From positions 62,001-126,000 of the forward strand of contig JAWXVA010000001.1 in the NCBI GenBank assembly GCA_044425815.1: a stretch of DNA of 64,000 bases, given 5' to 3'. The position numbers and the translations under genes were made by a program. Below are positions 44,857 to 54,184 of this stretch, one piece after another; positions within the stretch are counted from its first letter, which is position 1, and the number at the start of each line of letters is the position of its first letter. This DNA comes from CAUPWF01 sp044425815. GTDB lineage: Bacteria > Bacillota > Clostridia > Lachnospirales > Lachnospiraceae. The notes under the pieces are model-generated. The model was not told where the DNA came from. It did not search any database and worked only from the letters and a program-made list of their open reading frames with translations.

Positions 44857-46002
44857 ATGAATAAAAAAGAAGTGTTAGAGATAAGAAAACAATTTTCGCC
44901 GGCTAATTGCGCAATTACTCGTATTTGTGGGTGCTATGTGAATCATGAGAAGGAGAAAGTCACAGAGTGGATGAATGCCTTTCTTTCGTTGCCAGAGGAA
45001 GAAGAGTTTAAGTATTTTGAGATGTTTAAGAAGACGCTTTCAGGAACAATAGGGAAGAATTTATTACATATGGAATTTCCATTAGAGCAGGAGCGAGAAG
45101 AAGGTACGCAGACATTTTTATTGAAATTAAGAAATAGCAAGTTACAAGATGAAATGTTATTAGCAGAATTTTATGATAAGGTGATAGCGAGTTATGAATA
45201 TGCAGAGAATTATTATATTGTATTGATGCATGCGGTATATGATATACCAAGTAAGTCAAGGGATGGACTTATGATGGAGGATGCCTCAGACTATATGTAT
45301 GAGCATATCCTGTGTAGTATTTGTCCAGTGAATTTGTCGAAACCGGGGCTTAGCTATAATACAGAGAATAATTTGATAACAGAGCGTACAAGAGATTGGA
45401 TAGTTGATGCACCGATGAAGGGATTTTTATTTCCAGCATTTACGGATAGAAATACTGATATTCATAGCGTTATGTATTACTCAAAGAAACCAGAAGAATT
45501 ACAAGGCGGATTTATCGACACGGTATTAGGAAGTAAAATACCGATGACGGCAGGTGATCAGAAAGATAATTTTAATATGGTATTAGAAGATACACTGGGA
45601 GAACAGTGTGACTATGAAATCATAAGAAATGTGCATGAAAATCTCAATGAATTGTTAGAGGAGAATAAAGACAATCCAGAACCAATAGAACTATCAAAGC
45701 CAGATGTGAAGCGGTTATTAGAGCATAGTGGAGTAACGCAGGAGCAACTAGAGACATTTGACCAACAGTATGAAATGATTGTAGGAGAGAAGCAAACCCT
45801 GATGGCGACGAATATTGCAGAACCGAAGAAGTTTCAAATACAGACACCTGATGTAATGATTAAGGTGAATCCAGAACGTACAGATTTGGTTGAGACAAGG
45901 ATGATAGACGGGCGCCAATGTTTGGTGATACCAGTGGATGACCATATAGAAGTGAATGGAGTGAATGTAAAGACGATCAGTCAAGATGTATTTGCAGAAT
46001 AA
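44857..46002 (+). CDS. DUF4317-family protein
   Basis: A 381-residue cytosolic protein that matches DUF4317, a family of unknown function common in gut Clostridia. Recognisable parts are the opening NKKEVLEIRKQFSPANCAI, then RICGCYVNHEK, and a late block VKRLLEHSGVTQEQLETF. It is acidic and has no membrane segment or signal peptide. It comes 23 bp after the 87-residue gene and 52 bp before a SulP transporter, so the three may share a transcript. No role is proposed. Confidence 0.82.
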   Translation: MNKKEVLEIRKQFSPANCAITRICGCYVNHEKEKVTEWMNAFLSLPEEEEFKYFEMFKKTLSGTIGKNLLHMEFPLEQEREEGTQTFLLKLRNSKLQDEMLLAEFYDKVIASYEYAENYYIVLMHAVYDIPSKSRDGLMMEDASDYMYEHILCSICPVNLSKPGLSYNTENNLITERTRDWIVDAPMKGFLFPAFTDRNTDIHSVMYYSKKPEELQGGFIDTVLGSKIPMTAGDQKDNFNMVLEDTLGEQCDYEIIRNVHENLNELLEENKDNPEPIELSKPDVKRLLEHSGVTQEQLETFDQQYEMIVGEKQTLMATNIAEPKKFQIQTPDVMIKVNPERTDLVETRMIDGRQCLVIPVDDHIEVNGVNVKTISQDVFAE

Positions 46003-46054
46003 TTCATAAGAGAACAGTTATTTAGAAGGGCAGTTAGCTCGAGAGGGAATAAAA

Positions 46055-47707
46055 ATGAAAATTAATATTAGTAAAGAATATACACCTAAAATTGTAGAGG
46101 TAATGAAAGACTATTCGAAGGAACAATTTGGAAAAGACGTAGTGGCGGGAGTAATCGTTGCGATTATCGCATTACCATTATCGATTGCATTGGCACTTGC
46201 TTCAGGAGTGTCGCCAGAACAAGGTTTGTATACAGCGATTTTTGCGGGGTTTGTGATTGCATTATTCGGGGGAAGCAGAGTTCAGATATCAGGGCCGACA
46301 GCAGCATTTGCGACTATCGTGGCAGGAATAGTTGCAACGAAAGGAATTGCAGGACTAGCAACAGCGACTATTATGGCGGGAATTATCTTGGTACTGATGG
46401 GAATTTGTAAATTTGGATATTTAATCAAATTTATTCCGATTACAATTGTAACGGGATTTACCACAGGAATAGCAGTAACGATCGTCATTGGACAGATTAA
46501 AGATTTTATGGGGCTTACTTACACGGACACGCCAATTGAAACGATTGAGAAATTAGAAGCTTGTCTAGGGGCGTTGTCGACGGTAAATATTATGGCGCTT
46601 GTCGTAGGGATGATTTCGTTGGTTATTCTGATTGCATGGCCGAAGATCAATGCAAAAATACCAGCATCTTTGATAGCCGTGATTGCGGGAATTGCGATTG
46701 TGAAATTCGGGAACTTAGAAGTGAATACAATTGGAAGTCTTTATGTGATTTCGAATCAACTACCAACACCATCGCTTCCGGATATGAATTATGATTTGGT
46801 AAGTAGCCTATTACCGGATGCATTTACAATAGCAGTTTTAGCAGCAATTGAATCATTATTATCATCGGTTGTTTCAGATGGTATGATAGGAGATAGACAT
46901 AATCCGAATGCGGAGTTAATAGCGCAGGGTGCAGGAAATATCACTTCAGCATTGTTTGGAGGGATTCCAGCGACAGGAGCAATTGCAAGAACGGCAGCGA
47001 ATGTAAAGAATGGTGGACGCTCGCCGATATCAGGGATGGTTCATTCAATAGTGTTAGTATTAATTCTTGTAATATTAATGCCATATGCAGCTTTAATACC
47101 AATGCCTACAATTGCAGCTATCTTATTTGTGGTGGCATATAATATGTCTGAATGGAGAGAATTTTTATCATTGATTAAGAAAGCTCCAAAAAGTGACAGT
47201 ATTGTTCTTGTAGTAACATTTATATTAACAGTAGTATTTGATTTAGTAGTAGCAATTGAATTAGGATTATTACTAGCAGCAATTTTATTGATTAAAAGAA
47301 TGTCAGAAGTTACAGACGTCAAAGAATGGACTTATGACACTAGTGTGAATGACGAATTAAAATCAGTGCCAAAGGGAACCCTTGTTTATGAAATGGAAGG
47401 TCCGATGTTCTTTGCGGCTGCGGACAAGATTATGAAAGTATATAAAGATAAGCATACTAAGGTCATTATCTTGCGTATGAGAAATGTTCCATCTATGGAT
47501 ATGTCAGCACTCCGTCAGATGGAAGCACTGTTAAAGGTATGCAAGAAACAGGGGATTATCTTACTGTTTTCACATGTGGCAGAGCAACCAATGCGTGTAA
47601 TGGAGAAAAGTGGATTTGTAGAGGAAGTAGGGCTTAAGAACTATTGTACCCATATTGATGATGCATTAGCAAGAGCAGAAAAGTTCTGTAAAAGGTCAGA
47701 AAGATAA
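46055..47707 (+). CDS. SulP-family anion transporter with STAS domain
   Basis: A 550-residue transporter of the SLC26/SulP family. About 12 membrane segments lie between 25 and 420, with the family blocks GVIVAIIALPLSIALALASG, ISGPTAAFATIVAG and GGIPATGAIARTAANV. A cytosolic STAS domain fills about 435-545 (YEMEGPMFFAAADKI, then SMDMSALRQMEAL). Substrates of bacterial members include sulfate, bicarbonate and dicarboxylates; sequence does not decide. It is followed by a dUTPase gene after 17 bp. Confidence 0.92.
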   Translation: MKINISKEYTPKIVEVMKDYSKEQFGKDVVAGVIVAIIALPLSIALALASGVSPEQGLYTAIFAGFVIALFGGSRVQISGPTAAFATIVAGIVATKGIAGLATATIMAGIILVLMGICKFGYLIKFIPITIVTGFTTGIAVTIVIGQIKDFMGLTYTDTPIETIEKLEACLGALSTVNIMALVVGMISLVILIAWPKINAKIPASLIAVIAGIAIVKFGNLEVNTIGSLYVISNQLPTPSLPDMNYDLVSSLLPDAFTIAVLAAIESLLSSVVSDGMIGDRHNPNAELIAQGAGNITSALFGGIPATGAIARTAANVKNGGRSPISGMVHSIVLVLILVILMPYAALIPMPTIAAILFVVAYNMSEWREFLSLIKKAPKSDSIVLVVTFILTVVFDLVVAIELGLLLAAILLIKRMSEVTDVKEWTYDTSVNDELKSVPKGTLVYEMEGPMFFAAADKIMKVYKDKHTKVIILRMRNVPSMDMSALRQMEALLKVCKKQGIILLFSHVAEQPMRVMEKSGFVEEVGLKNYCTHIDDALARAEKFCKRSER

Positions 47708-47724
47708 TTCGAGGAGAAGAGAAT

Positions 47725-48237
47725 ATGCAAAAAATAGCAAAATTTCATAAAGTATCATATAAACAGTTTGAAGCAGGGTTTGTGGACGCATTTCCAGAAC
47801 AGGCTAGTAGTGTTAGTGAAATTTATGAGAATATTAAATTACCAAAACGTGCAACTACAGGTTCGGCGGGCTATGATTTCTATACACCGATTGCACTCGT
47901 AATAGCACCTGGAGAAACGGTGAAAATACCGACAGGAATTCGTTGTGAAATGGAAGAAAATTGGGTGCTTAAGTGTTATCCAAGAAGTGGATTGGGATTC
48001 AAATTCCGATTACAACTCAATAATACGGTGGGAATTATAGATAGTGATTATTTCTACTCAGACAATGAAGGTCATATCTTTGCGAAATTGACAAATGATA
48101 CAAATGAAGGAAAGATAGTAGAGCTAGAGGCTGGTAGTGGATTTATGCAAGGCATCTTTGTAGAGTATGGAATTACGGTAGATGATGATGCAACAGAGAT
48201 ACGAAATGGTGGATTTGGAAGTACAAGTAAGAACTAG
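47725..48237 (+). CDS. dut: dUTP diphosphatase
   Basis: dUTPase hydrolyses dUTP to dUMP, keeping uracil out of DNA and feeding dTMP synthesis. The 170 residues contain all five motifs of the trimeric family: GSAGYDFYTP (1), PRSGLG (2), NNTVGIIDSDY (3), AGSGFMQGIFVEYGI (4) and RNGGFGSTSKN (5). The N-terminal 38 residues before motif 1 are longer than in short forms. It is 17 bp downstream of the SulP gene. Motif 5 ends in GFGSTSKN, close to the usual GFGSTG. Confidence 0.9.
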   Translation: MQKIAKFHKVSYKQFEAGFVDAFPEQASSVSEIYENIKLPKRATTGSAGYDFYTPIALVIAPGETVKIPTGIRCEMEENWVLKCYPRSGLGFKFRLQLNNTVGIIDSDYFYSDNEGHIFAKLTNDTNEGKIVELEAGSGFMQGIFVEYGITVDDDATEIRNGGFGSTSKN

Positions 48238-48283
48238 AAAAAATAAAAGCGATTGAAGATGTTTTTTAATAGGAATAATATGG

Positions 48284-48331
48284 CTACTCTTCGAGAATAC
48301 TAAATATTAGTATTTTAGGAGGGTAGTTTTT
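48284..48331 (+). terminator. Hairpin that contains the Shine-Dalgarno of the germination gene
   Basis: CTACTCTTC (48284-48292) can pair, with two G-U pairs, with GGAGGGTAG (48318-48326), and an inner stem AATACTAA/TTAGTATT lies in its loop. TTTTT follows, then the ATG at 48332. It can terminate dut and hide the ribosome site GGAGGG of the next gene. Confidence 0.5.
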
Positions 48332-49687
48332 ATGTTGATAAAAATCAAGGAATCTATATTAGAAAATAAAAAAGAAATGGGTAGAATTTTACCACTAGAA
48401 AAAAGTTTTGATTTATTACAACGAGATATAATTGTAGGTGGTAGAACAAGCATTTTATACTTCGTAGATGGATTTACGAAGGATGAAGCACTGATGAAAA
48501 TTATGCCCGCACTATTTGCGGCTACAGAAAATAACATGCCCTTAACAGTAGAAGAATTTACAGAACTGTATTTGCCTTATGCAGAAATCGATTTTTTGAC
48601 AGACTATGAAACAGTAGTTAAAAATATTTTGTCCGGAGTCACCTGTTTATTTATTGATAAATATGATACATGTATTGCTATCGATTGTAGAACTTATCCT
48701 GCTAGAAGTGTAGAAGAACCACAGAAAGATAAATCTTTACGTGGGTCGCGGGATGGATTTGTAGAAACAATTGTATTTAATACGGCATTAATACGTCGGA
48801 GGATTCGTAGTCCGAAGTTGGTCATGGAGATGAAAGAAGTAGGAAATATGTCCAAGACAGATATCGCAATCTGTTATATCGAGGATCGTGTAAATCAAGA
48901 AGTTCTGAATAAAATTTTATACAAATTAGATGAGATTACGGTAGATGCACTTCCAATGAACCAACAGAGCTTAGCAAATGAATTATATACAAGAAAGTGG
49001 TTCAATCCGTTTCCTAAATTTAAGTTTACAGAAAGACCAGACACAACGGCAGCATGTCTGCTAGAAGGAAAAGTAGTGATACTGGTAGATAATTCACCAT
49101 CAGCAATGATTCTCCCAACCTCTATTTTGGATTTGGTAGAAGAGGCAAACGACTACTATTTCCCGACTATTACAAATGTATATTTAAAATTGACTAGGAT
49201 GATTATTACAGTTGTCACATTATTTTTGACTCCCTTCTTTGTATTATTAACACAGAATCCACAGTGGGTACCGCCAGCATTGGAATTTATTCTAATCCAA
49301 GATACAGTAAACGTCCCGATTGTATTGCAATTGCTTATACTAGAGTCGTCGATAGATGGATTGAAATTAGCGGCGATTAACACACCGAATATGTTGAGTA
49401 CACCTCTTAGCATAGTGGCAGGGATTGTATTAGGACAGTTTTCCGTATTATCAGGTTGGTTTAATGCAGAAATTATGTTGTATATGGCTTTTGTAGCAGT
49501 GGCAAATTACACCCAACCTAATTTCGAATTAGGATATGCATTAAAGTTTATGCGCCTTTTACTTTTGATATTGACAGGACTCTTTGGACTTTGGGGATTT
49601 ATCATAGGCACAGTTATTACACTTGTTTCGGTGATGTTTAATCGGACATTGACAGGAAGAAGCTATCTCAATGTCAGTAAAAATTAA
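48332..49687 (+). CDS. GerA-family spore germination protein, SpoVAF-like
   Basis: A 451-residue protein of the GerA/SpoVAF family in the inner membrane of spores. The N-terminal soluble domain contains RDIIVGGRTSILYFVDGFTKDE, which matches SpoVAF more than GerAA, and CYIEDRVNQEVLNKI; RGSRDGFVETIVFNTALIRRRI is the family hallmark. About five membrane segments lie in the last 160 residues. SpoVAF works with the SpoVA channel in dipicolinate release or with germinant receptors; neither set of genes is next to it here. Its ribosome site lies in a hairpin (48284-48331), which may limit it to its own sporulation promoter. Confidence 0.88.
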   Translation: MLIKIKESILENKKEMGRILPLEKSFDLLQRDIIVGGRTSILYFVDGFTKDEALMKIMPALFAATENNMPLTVEEFTELYLPYAEIDFLTDYETVVKNILSGVTCLFIDKYDTCIAIDCRTYPARSVEEPQKDKSLRGSRDGFVETIVFNTALIRRRIRSPKLVMEMKEVGNMSKTDIAICYIEDRVNQEVLNKILYKLDEITVDALPMNQQSLANELYTRKWFNPFPKFKFTERPDTTAACLLEGKVVILVDNSPSAMILPTSILDLVEEANDYYFPTITNVYLKLTRMIITVVTLFLTPFFVLLTQNPQWVPPALEFILIQDTVNVPIVLQLLILESSIDGLKLAAINTPNMLSTPLSIVAGIVLGQFSVLSGWFNAEIMLYMAFVAVANYTQPNFELGYALKFMRLLLLILTGLFGLWGFIIGTVITLVSVMFNRTLTGRSYLNVSKN

Positions 49688-49817
49688 TGAAAATAAATGG
49701 AAATATAAACCGTTTAATGCAAATAAGTAGAAATAAAGAGAAATAAGAAAAGAGATGAGCGTTTTTATTTTTTTGTGCTATAATTAAATCTATGTAGAAT
49801 GAATAGAGGAAGATAGC

Positions 49818-51281
49818 ATGTTAGAAAGAGATGAATCGAAAGAAAATATAAAAATAGATAGTGAGAATTTCGAAGGGGCTATACAAGGAACACAGAGTGA
49901 TGATAGTACATCTAAAGTACAAGAAAATAAGCTTGGGACGGAAAGTCTGAATAGGCTTATTTTGATTATGGGCATACCGTCCATGGCAGCACAATTGGTC
50001 AATCTACTTTATAATATTGTAGATCGAATTTATATTGGTCATATTGAAGGTTATGGAGATGTAGCACTTACAGGAATAGGAGTGACCTTTCCGATTATCA
50101 CGTTGATTACTGCGTTCACCTCTTTTGCGGGATCAGGGGGTGCACCAATAGCAGCGATGGAATTGGGGAAGAAAAACGCGAAAGGAGCCGAAAAAGTAGT
50201 AGGTACTAGCGTAGCAATGTTACTTACTTTTGCAGTGACATTGACCCTGTTTTTTCAGATATTTAAGACTCCGATTCTCTATGCTTTTGGTGCAAGTGAT
50301 GCAACGATAGGATATGCTTCAGATTATATAACCATATATTTAATGGGAACTATTTTTGTGCAACTAGCTATTGGACTTAATCCGTATATTAGCGCACAAG
50401 GAAATTCAAAGATAGCTATGCTATCGGTGTTTATTGGGGCAGGAATTAATATTATTTTAGATCCTATTTTGATTTTCGGTTTTGGATTGGGTGTACAAGG
50501 AGCAGCAATTGCTACGATTGTATCACAGGCCTGCAGCGCATTGTGGGTAGTGAAATTCCTATCTTCGAAAAAGAGTCTTATTTTGCTACAACGAAAAAAT
50601 ATTAGGCTAAAGAAATCCATGGTGCAGAAAATCGCCTCACTTGGTATTTCGCCATTTATTATGGGAAGTACAGAGAGTTTGGTGACGATAACATTGAATT
50701 CAGGATTGCAAAAATACGGAGGAGATGTGTATGTGGGCTCTATGTCGATTCTATTGAGTTGTATGCAAATCGTCATGGTACCAACACAAGGACTGTCATC
50801 TGGAATTCAACCAATTCTTAGTTATAATTATGGAGCAGGTAATCGAGAACGAGTAGTAGGTGGAATTAAGCGATTATTGATTCTTTGCATTGGGTTTATT
50901 ATGTCAATAAGTAGTATTGCACTTTTTGCACCGCAAGTATTAGTAGGGTTATTTACTAGCAACCAAGAATTATTTGATTTGACAGTTGAAATGATGCCGA
51001 TTTTTTTCACGGGAACATTCACAATAGGAATACTTATGGGGTGTCAAGGTACATTCTTAGCACTAGGGCAAGCACGAATCTCGCTTACGATTGCATTGTT
51101 ACGTAAAGTGATTTTATTAGTGCCGTTGGCTATTATACTTCCGAATTTTTTTGGAGTAAGAGGAATATACTATGCAGAACCAATAGCAGATATTTCAGCA
51201 TCTATCATAGCCGCTACCTTGTTTGTGATTTTTATAAGAAAAATTTTGCAAAATTGTGGTGGGAATGGTAAAATAAAGTAA
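49818..51281 (+). CDS. MATE-family efflux transporter
   Basis: A 487-residue MATE protein with about 12 membrane segments and a hydrophilic N-terminal extension of about 40 residues rich in Ser, Asp and Glu. NLLYNIVDRIYIGHIEGYGDVALTG-type sequence (residues 62 on) marks the family, and QPILSYNYGAGNRERV marks the second half. A TATAAT at 49779-49784 is a possible -10 box. It ends at a strong terminator (51287-51316). It is the third MATE gene in the window and is not close in sequence to the other two by eye. Confidence 0.92.
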   Translation: MLERDESKENIKIDSENFEGAIQGTQSDDSTSKVQENKLGTESLNRLILIMGIPSMAAQLVNLLYNIVDRIYIGHIEGYGDVALTGIGVTFPIITLITAFTSFAGSGGAPIAAMELGKKNAKGAEKVVGTSVAMLLTFAVTLTLFFQIFKTPILYAFGASDATIGYASDYITIYLMGTIFVQLAIGLNPYISAQGNSKIAMLSVFIGAGINIILDPILIFGFGLGVQGAAIATIVSQACSALWVVKFLSSKKSLILLQRKNIRLKKSMVQKIASLGISPFIMGSTESLVTITLNSGLQKYGGDVYVGSMSILLSCMQIVMVPTQGLSSGIQPILSYNYGAGNRERVVGGIKRLLILCIGFIMSISSIALFAPQVLVGLFTSNQELFDLTVEMMPIFFTGTFTIGILMGCQGTFLALGQARISLTIALLRKVILLVPLAIILPNFFGVRGIYYAEPIADISASIIAATLFVIFIRKILQNCGGNGKIK

Positions 51282-51286
51282 TGTAA

Positions 51287-51318
51287 ACCTCGTTCTTATT
51301 TAAGAACGAGGTTTTATA
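51287..51318 (+). terminator. Intrinsic terminator after MATE gene
   Basis: AACCTCGTTCTTA pairs perfectly with TAAGAACGAGGTT, followed by TTTTAT. Confidence 0.85.
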
Positions 51319-51376
51319 ATTCATAAGAATGAGAAAGTTGCGATGAAGGATTTTGTTATGTTTATAGAGGTGATAT

Positions 51377-52309
51377 ATGCATAAAGTAATTAGAAGAGTG
51401 CTAAGGGCATGTTCTGTAGATAGCGTAAATGTAGAAGAAGCAAGAAAAATTGCAGATCTGAAAGCAATAGGATTTAGCAAATTTTTCCATAAGAAAATAG
51501 ATACTTCGGTGAATAACGAAGGGTATGAAGTTCCAGTGAGAATATTTTTTCCGGATAAAGAGACGATGCGGCTGTGTACAGAAGGGCAAAACCAATTGCC
51601 AGTTATTATATACATACATGGTGGCGGGTGGATTACTGATGGGATTGATAATTACGAACGAATATGTGATAAAATAGCATGCGTTACAAAGTATATGGTA
51701 ATAAGCGTGGATTATCGCTTAGCACCAGAATACCGCTTCCCTATAGGGTTACAAGATTGTTATACGGTGGTAAAATCTGTTTGTACGGATACTTTTACTT
51801 ATGCTATTAATACGACAGATATTACAGTGATGGGAGATAGCGCAGGTGGAAATTTAACTACAGTGGTATGTATGATGGGGAGAGACCGAGATGAGTTCCA
51901 GTGTAGCAACCAGGTGTTAATCTATCCAGCGGTTGGAAATGATTATAGCGAAAATTCTCCATATGAATCTGTTCGTAGTAAAGGGAGTGGGTACGGATTG
52001 ACGGCAGGAAAGATGCAGGATTATCTGACATTCTATGAGAAAAGTGAAAAAGATAGGGAGAATCCATATTTTTCACCAATCATTGCAACAGATTTAGAAA
52101 AACTACCAAGGGCTCTAGTTATCACAGCAGAGAATGATCCATTGCGAGATGAAGGAGAAATTTATGGGAATCAATTAAAAAATGCAGGAATAGAAGTGCA
52201 GATTTATAGAATAGATGATGCAATTCACGGATACTTTGGGATGGGATTAGATGGACCTTATGTCAAAAAAACATTGTATCTAGTGAACCGATTTTTAAAG
52301 GAGATATAA
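51377..52309 (+). CDS. Alpha/beta hydrolase, hormone-sensitive-lipase type
   Basis: A 310-residue esterase of the HSL (alpha/beta hydrolase-3) family. The oxyanion motif is HGGGW near residue 80, the nucleophile elbow is GDSAGGN with Ser near 157, and the Asp and His lie in NDPLRDEGE and DAIHGYFG. It has no signal peptide. The next gene, a condensation-fold acyltransferase-like membrane protein, begins 2 bp after its stop, so the two are tightly coupled. The pair suggests making and breaking of an ester, perhaps on a lipid or alcohol; that is inference from families and order. Confidence 0.9.
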   Translation: MHKVIRRVLRACSVDSVNVEEARKIADLKAIGFSKFFHKKIDTSVNNEGYEVPVRIFFPDKETMRLCTEGQNQLPVIIYIHGGGWITDGIDNYERICDKIACVTKYMVISVDYRLAPEYRFPIGLQDCYTVVKSVCTDTFTYAINTTDITVMGDSAGGNLTTVVCMMGRDRDEFQCSNQVLIYPAVGNDYSENSPYESVRSKGSGYGLTAGKMQDYLTFYEKSEKDRENPYFSPIIATDLEKLPRALVITAENDPLRDEGEIYGNQLKNAGIEVQIYRIDDAIHGYFGMGLDGPYVKKTLYLVNRFLKEI

Positions 52310-52310
52310 G

Positions 52311-54140
52311 ATGAAAGACAAAAAAACAGTATCAGGAAAACAATGGAGAAAATTAGATAATGCAGCCAAAGTATTTCCAGCTACTGCAAATAGTAAAAAT
52401 ACAAAGGTATTCCGATTTTATTGTGAATTATATGAAGCAATCAATCCGAATTCCTTACAACAGGCATTAGACATTACGCTAGAAAAATATCCGCTGTTTA
52501 AAACTGTTTTGCGCAGAGGGATTTTTTGGTTTTATTTAGAACGAAATGAATATCGTCCGATTGTAAAAGAAGAAAGAAAAGCTCCGTGTAGTTCTCTTTA
52601 TACGAATGACCGAACAAATTATTTGTTTCGTGTGAATTATTATAAAAATAGAATTAATTTCGAAGTGTTTCATGTGCTTACAGATGGGACAGGTGCTACT
52701 CAGTTTCTAAGAGAATTGGTGAAGAACTATCTATATGTGAGATATCAAGGTATAGGTTTAGAACCAATAGCGTTACAAGAAGTAGAACCTACCTATATAG
52801 ATCAAGTGAATGATGGGTTCTCAAAATATTATTCGAATGAAAATGGAAAGAGGGACAAGAATAAGAAACGAGCACATCAAATTAGAGGGATTAAGACAGA
52901 ATTCGATATGCTACAAGTGGTGGAAGGGATAGTAGATACAAAAGAGATGTTAGAGAAAGCAAAAGAAAAAGGTGTATCATTGACAGTTTACCTGACAGCT
53001 ATTTTCCTTTATGCGATCTATGAAGAAATGAATATAAGGCAACAAAGAAAGCCTGTTGTAATAATGGTTCCAGTGAATTTGCGTAATTTTTTTCCATCGA
53101 AATCCATGATGAATTTCTTTGGTTATATAGATCCATTTTATCGATTTCAACCACATCAAGAAAACACATTGCAGACAGTGATAGAAGCGGTGAAAGAATA
53201 TTTTGACAAAGAGCTCACTGAAGAAAAAATGGCGGCACGTATGAACGCGTATACGCGACTTGAAAAGCATCCTATTTTACGTTTAGCGCCTTTAGAAGTG
53301 AAAAACAGAGCGATCCAAGCAGGATTTGCAACCACAGGATGGGATTTGACAGCGATATTTTCAAATATGGGTGTAGTGCAAATGCCGCAAGAATATGGAG
53401 CATACATCAAACAATTCGGTGTCTTTACGAGCACACATAAAGTAGAGCTTTGTATGTGTTCTTTTAAAGAAAGAATGGTGTTGAATTTTACATCACAATA
53501 TGACAGTACAAATATTCAACGTAATTTCTTTGCGATTTTAAAAGAAGAAGGAGTAGGGGTAGAAGTTACAGAAAATCAGTTTCCAGAGATTCCAGAATCG
53601 GACAAGAAAAAATTACATTTTCAACAGTGTTTAGATTTTACAAGTATTGTATTAATTGTATTTACAATTATATTGGATATGTTATTACTTCCAGACACCG
53701 TGTGGTCGCTGTTTGGAATTGGGGCAGTAGCCAGTATGTGGATTTCTGTCAGTACAGGTTTTAGAAAGCGAAGAAATTTATTGAAAAATAGCATATGGCA
53801 ATTAGTCATTTTAAGTATAGGAGCTATTATTTGGGATATTGTATGGGGGTTTCATGGGTGGTCCATTCACTATGTGATACCAGGAATATCTATGTTGGTT
53901 ATGAGTTTTATGATTATAATAACAAAAATACAGAAACTAAAGGCTGAAGAATACATGATGTATATGGTTGTGAATGCACTGTTTGGATTACTTGCAGTTC
54001 CACTATTATTAATGAGGGTTATTGTGAAACCTACTTGCTCTGTATTATCAATTGGTATGAGCGTGCTAGTTCTTAGTTTTCTATATATATTTAAAAAAAG
54101 GGAATTCTTGATAGAATTACACAAAAATTTCCACGTTTAG
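52311..54140 (+). CDS. Condensation/alcohol-acyltransferase-fold protein with DUF6320 membrane tail
   Basis: A 609-residue two-part protein. The first 440 residues resemble CoA-dependent acyltransferases of the alcohol acetyltransferase/condensation superfamily: HVLTDGTGA near residue 122 corresponds to the HHxxxDG active-site motif with the second His kept, and VPVNLRNFFPSKSMMNFFGY matches a later structural motif. The last 150 residues hold about five membrane helices and a short linker with few charges, matching DUF6320. It would act at the inner face of the membrane on an unknown acyl acceptor. It starts 2 bp after the hydrolase gene. Confidence 0.78.
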   Translation: MKDKKTVSGKQWRKLDNAAKVFPATANSKNTKVFRFYCELYEAINPNSLQQALDITLEKYPLFKTVLRRGIFWFYLERNEYRPIVKEERKAPCSSLYTNDRTNYLFRVNYYKNRINFEVFHVLTDGTGATQFLRELVKNYLYVRYQGIGLEPIALQEVEPTYIDQVNDGFSKYYSNENGKRDKNKKRAHQIRGIKTEFDMLQVVEGIVDTKEMLEKAKEKGVSLTVYLTAIFLYAIYEEMNIRQQRKPVVIMVPVNLRNFFPSKSMMNFFGYIDPFYRFQPHQENTLQTVIEAVKEYFDKELTEEKMAARMNAYTRLEKHPILRLAPLEVKNRAIQAGFATTGWDLTAIFSNMGVVQMPQEYGAYIKQFGVFTSTHKVELCMCSFKERMVLNFTSQYDSTNIQRNFFAILKEEGVGVEVTENQFPEIPESDKKKLHFQQCLDFTSIVLIVFTIILDMLLLPDTVWSLFGIGAVASMWISVSTGFRKRRNLLKNSIWQLVILSIGAIIWDIVWGFHGWSIHYVIPGISMLVMSFMIIITKIQKLKAEEYMMYMVVNALFGLLAVPLLLMRVIVKPTCSVLSIGMSVLVLSFLYIFKKREFLIELHKNFHV

Positions 54141-54184
54141 ATAGTGGTATCAAAAGAGCATAGTAAGACAGGGGGAGAAAAGGG

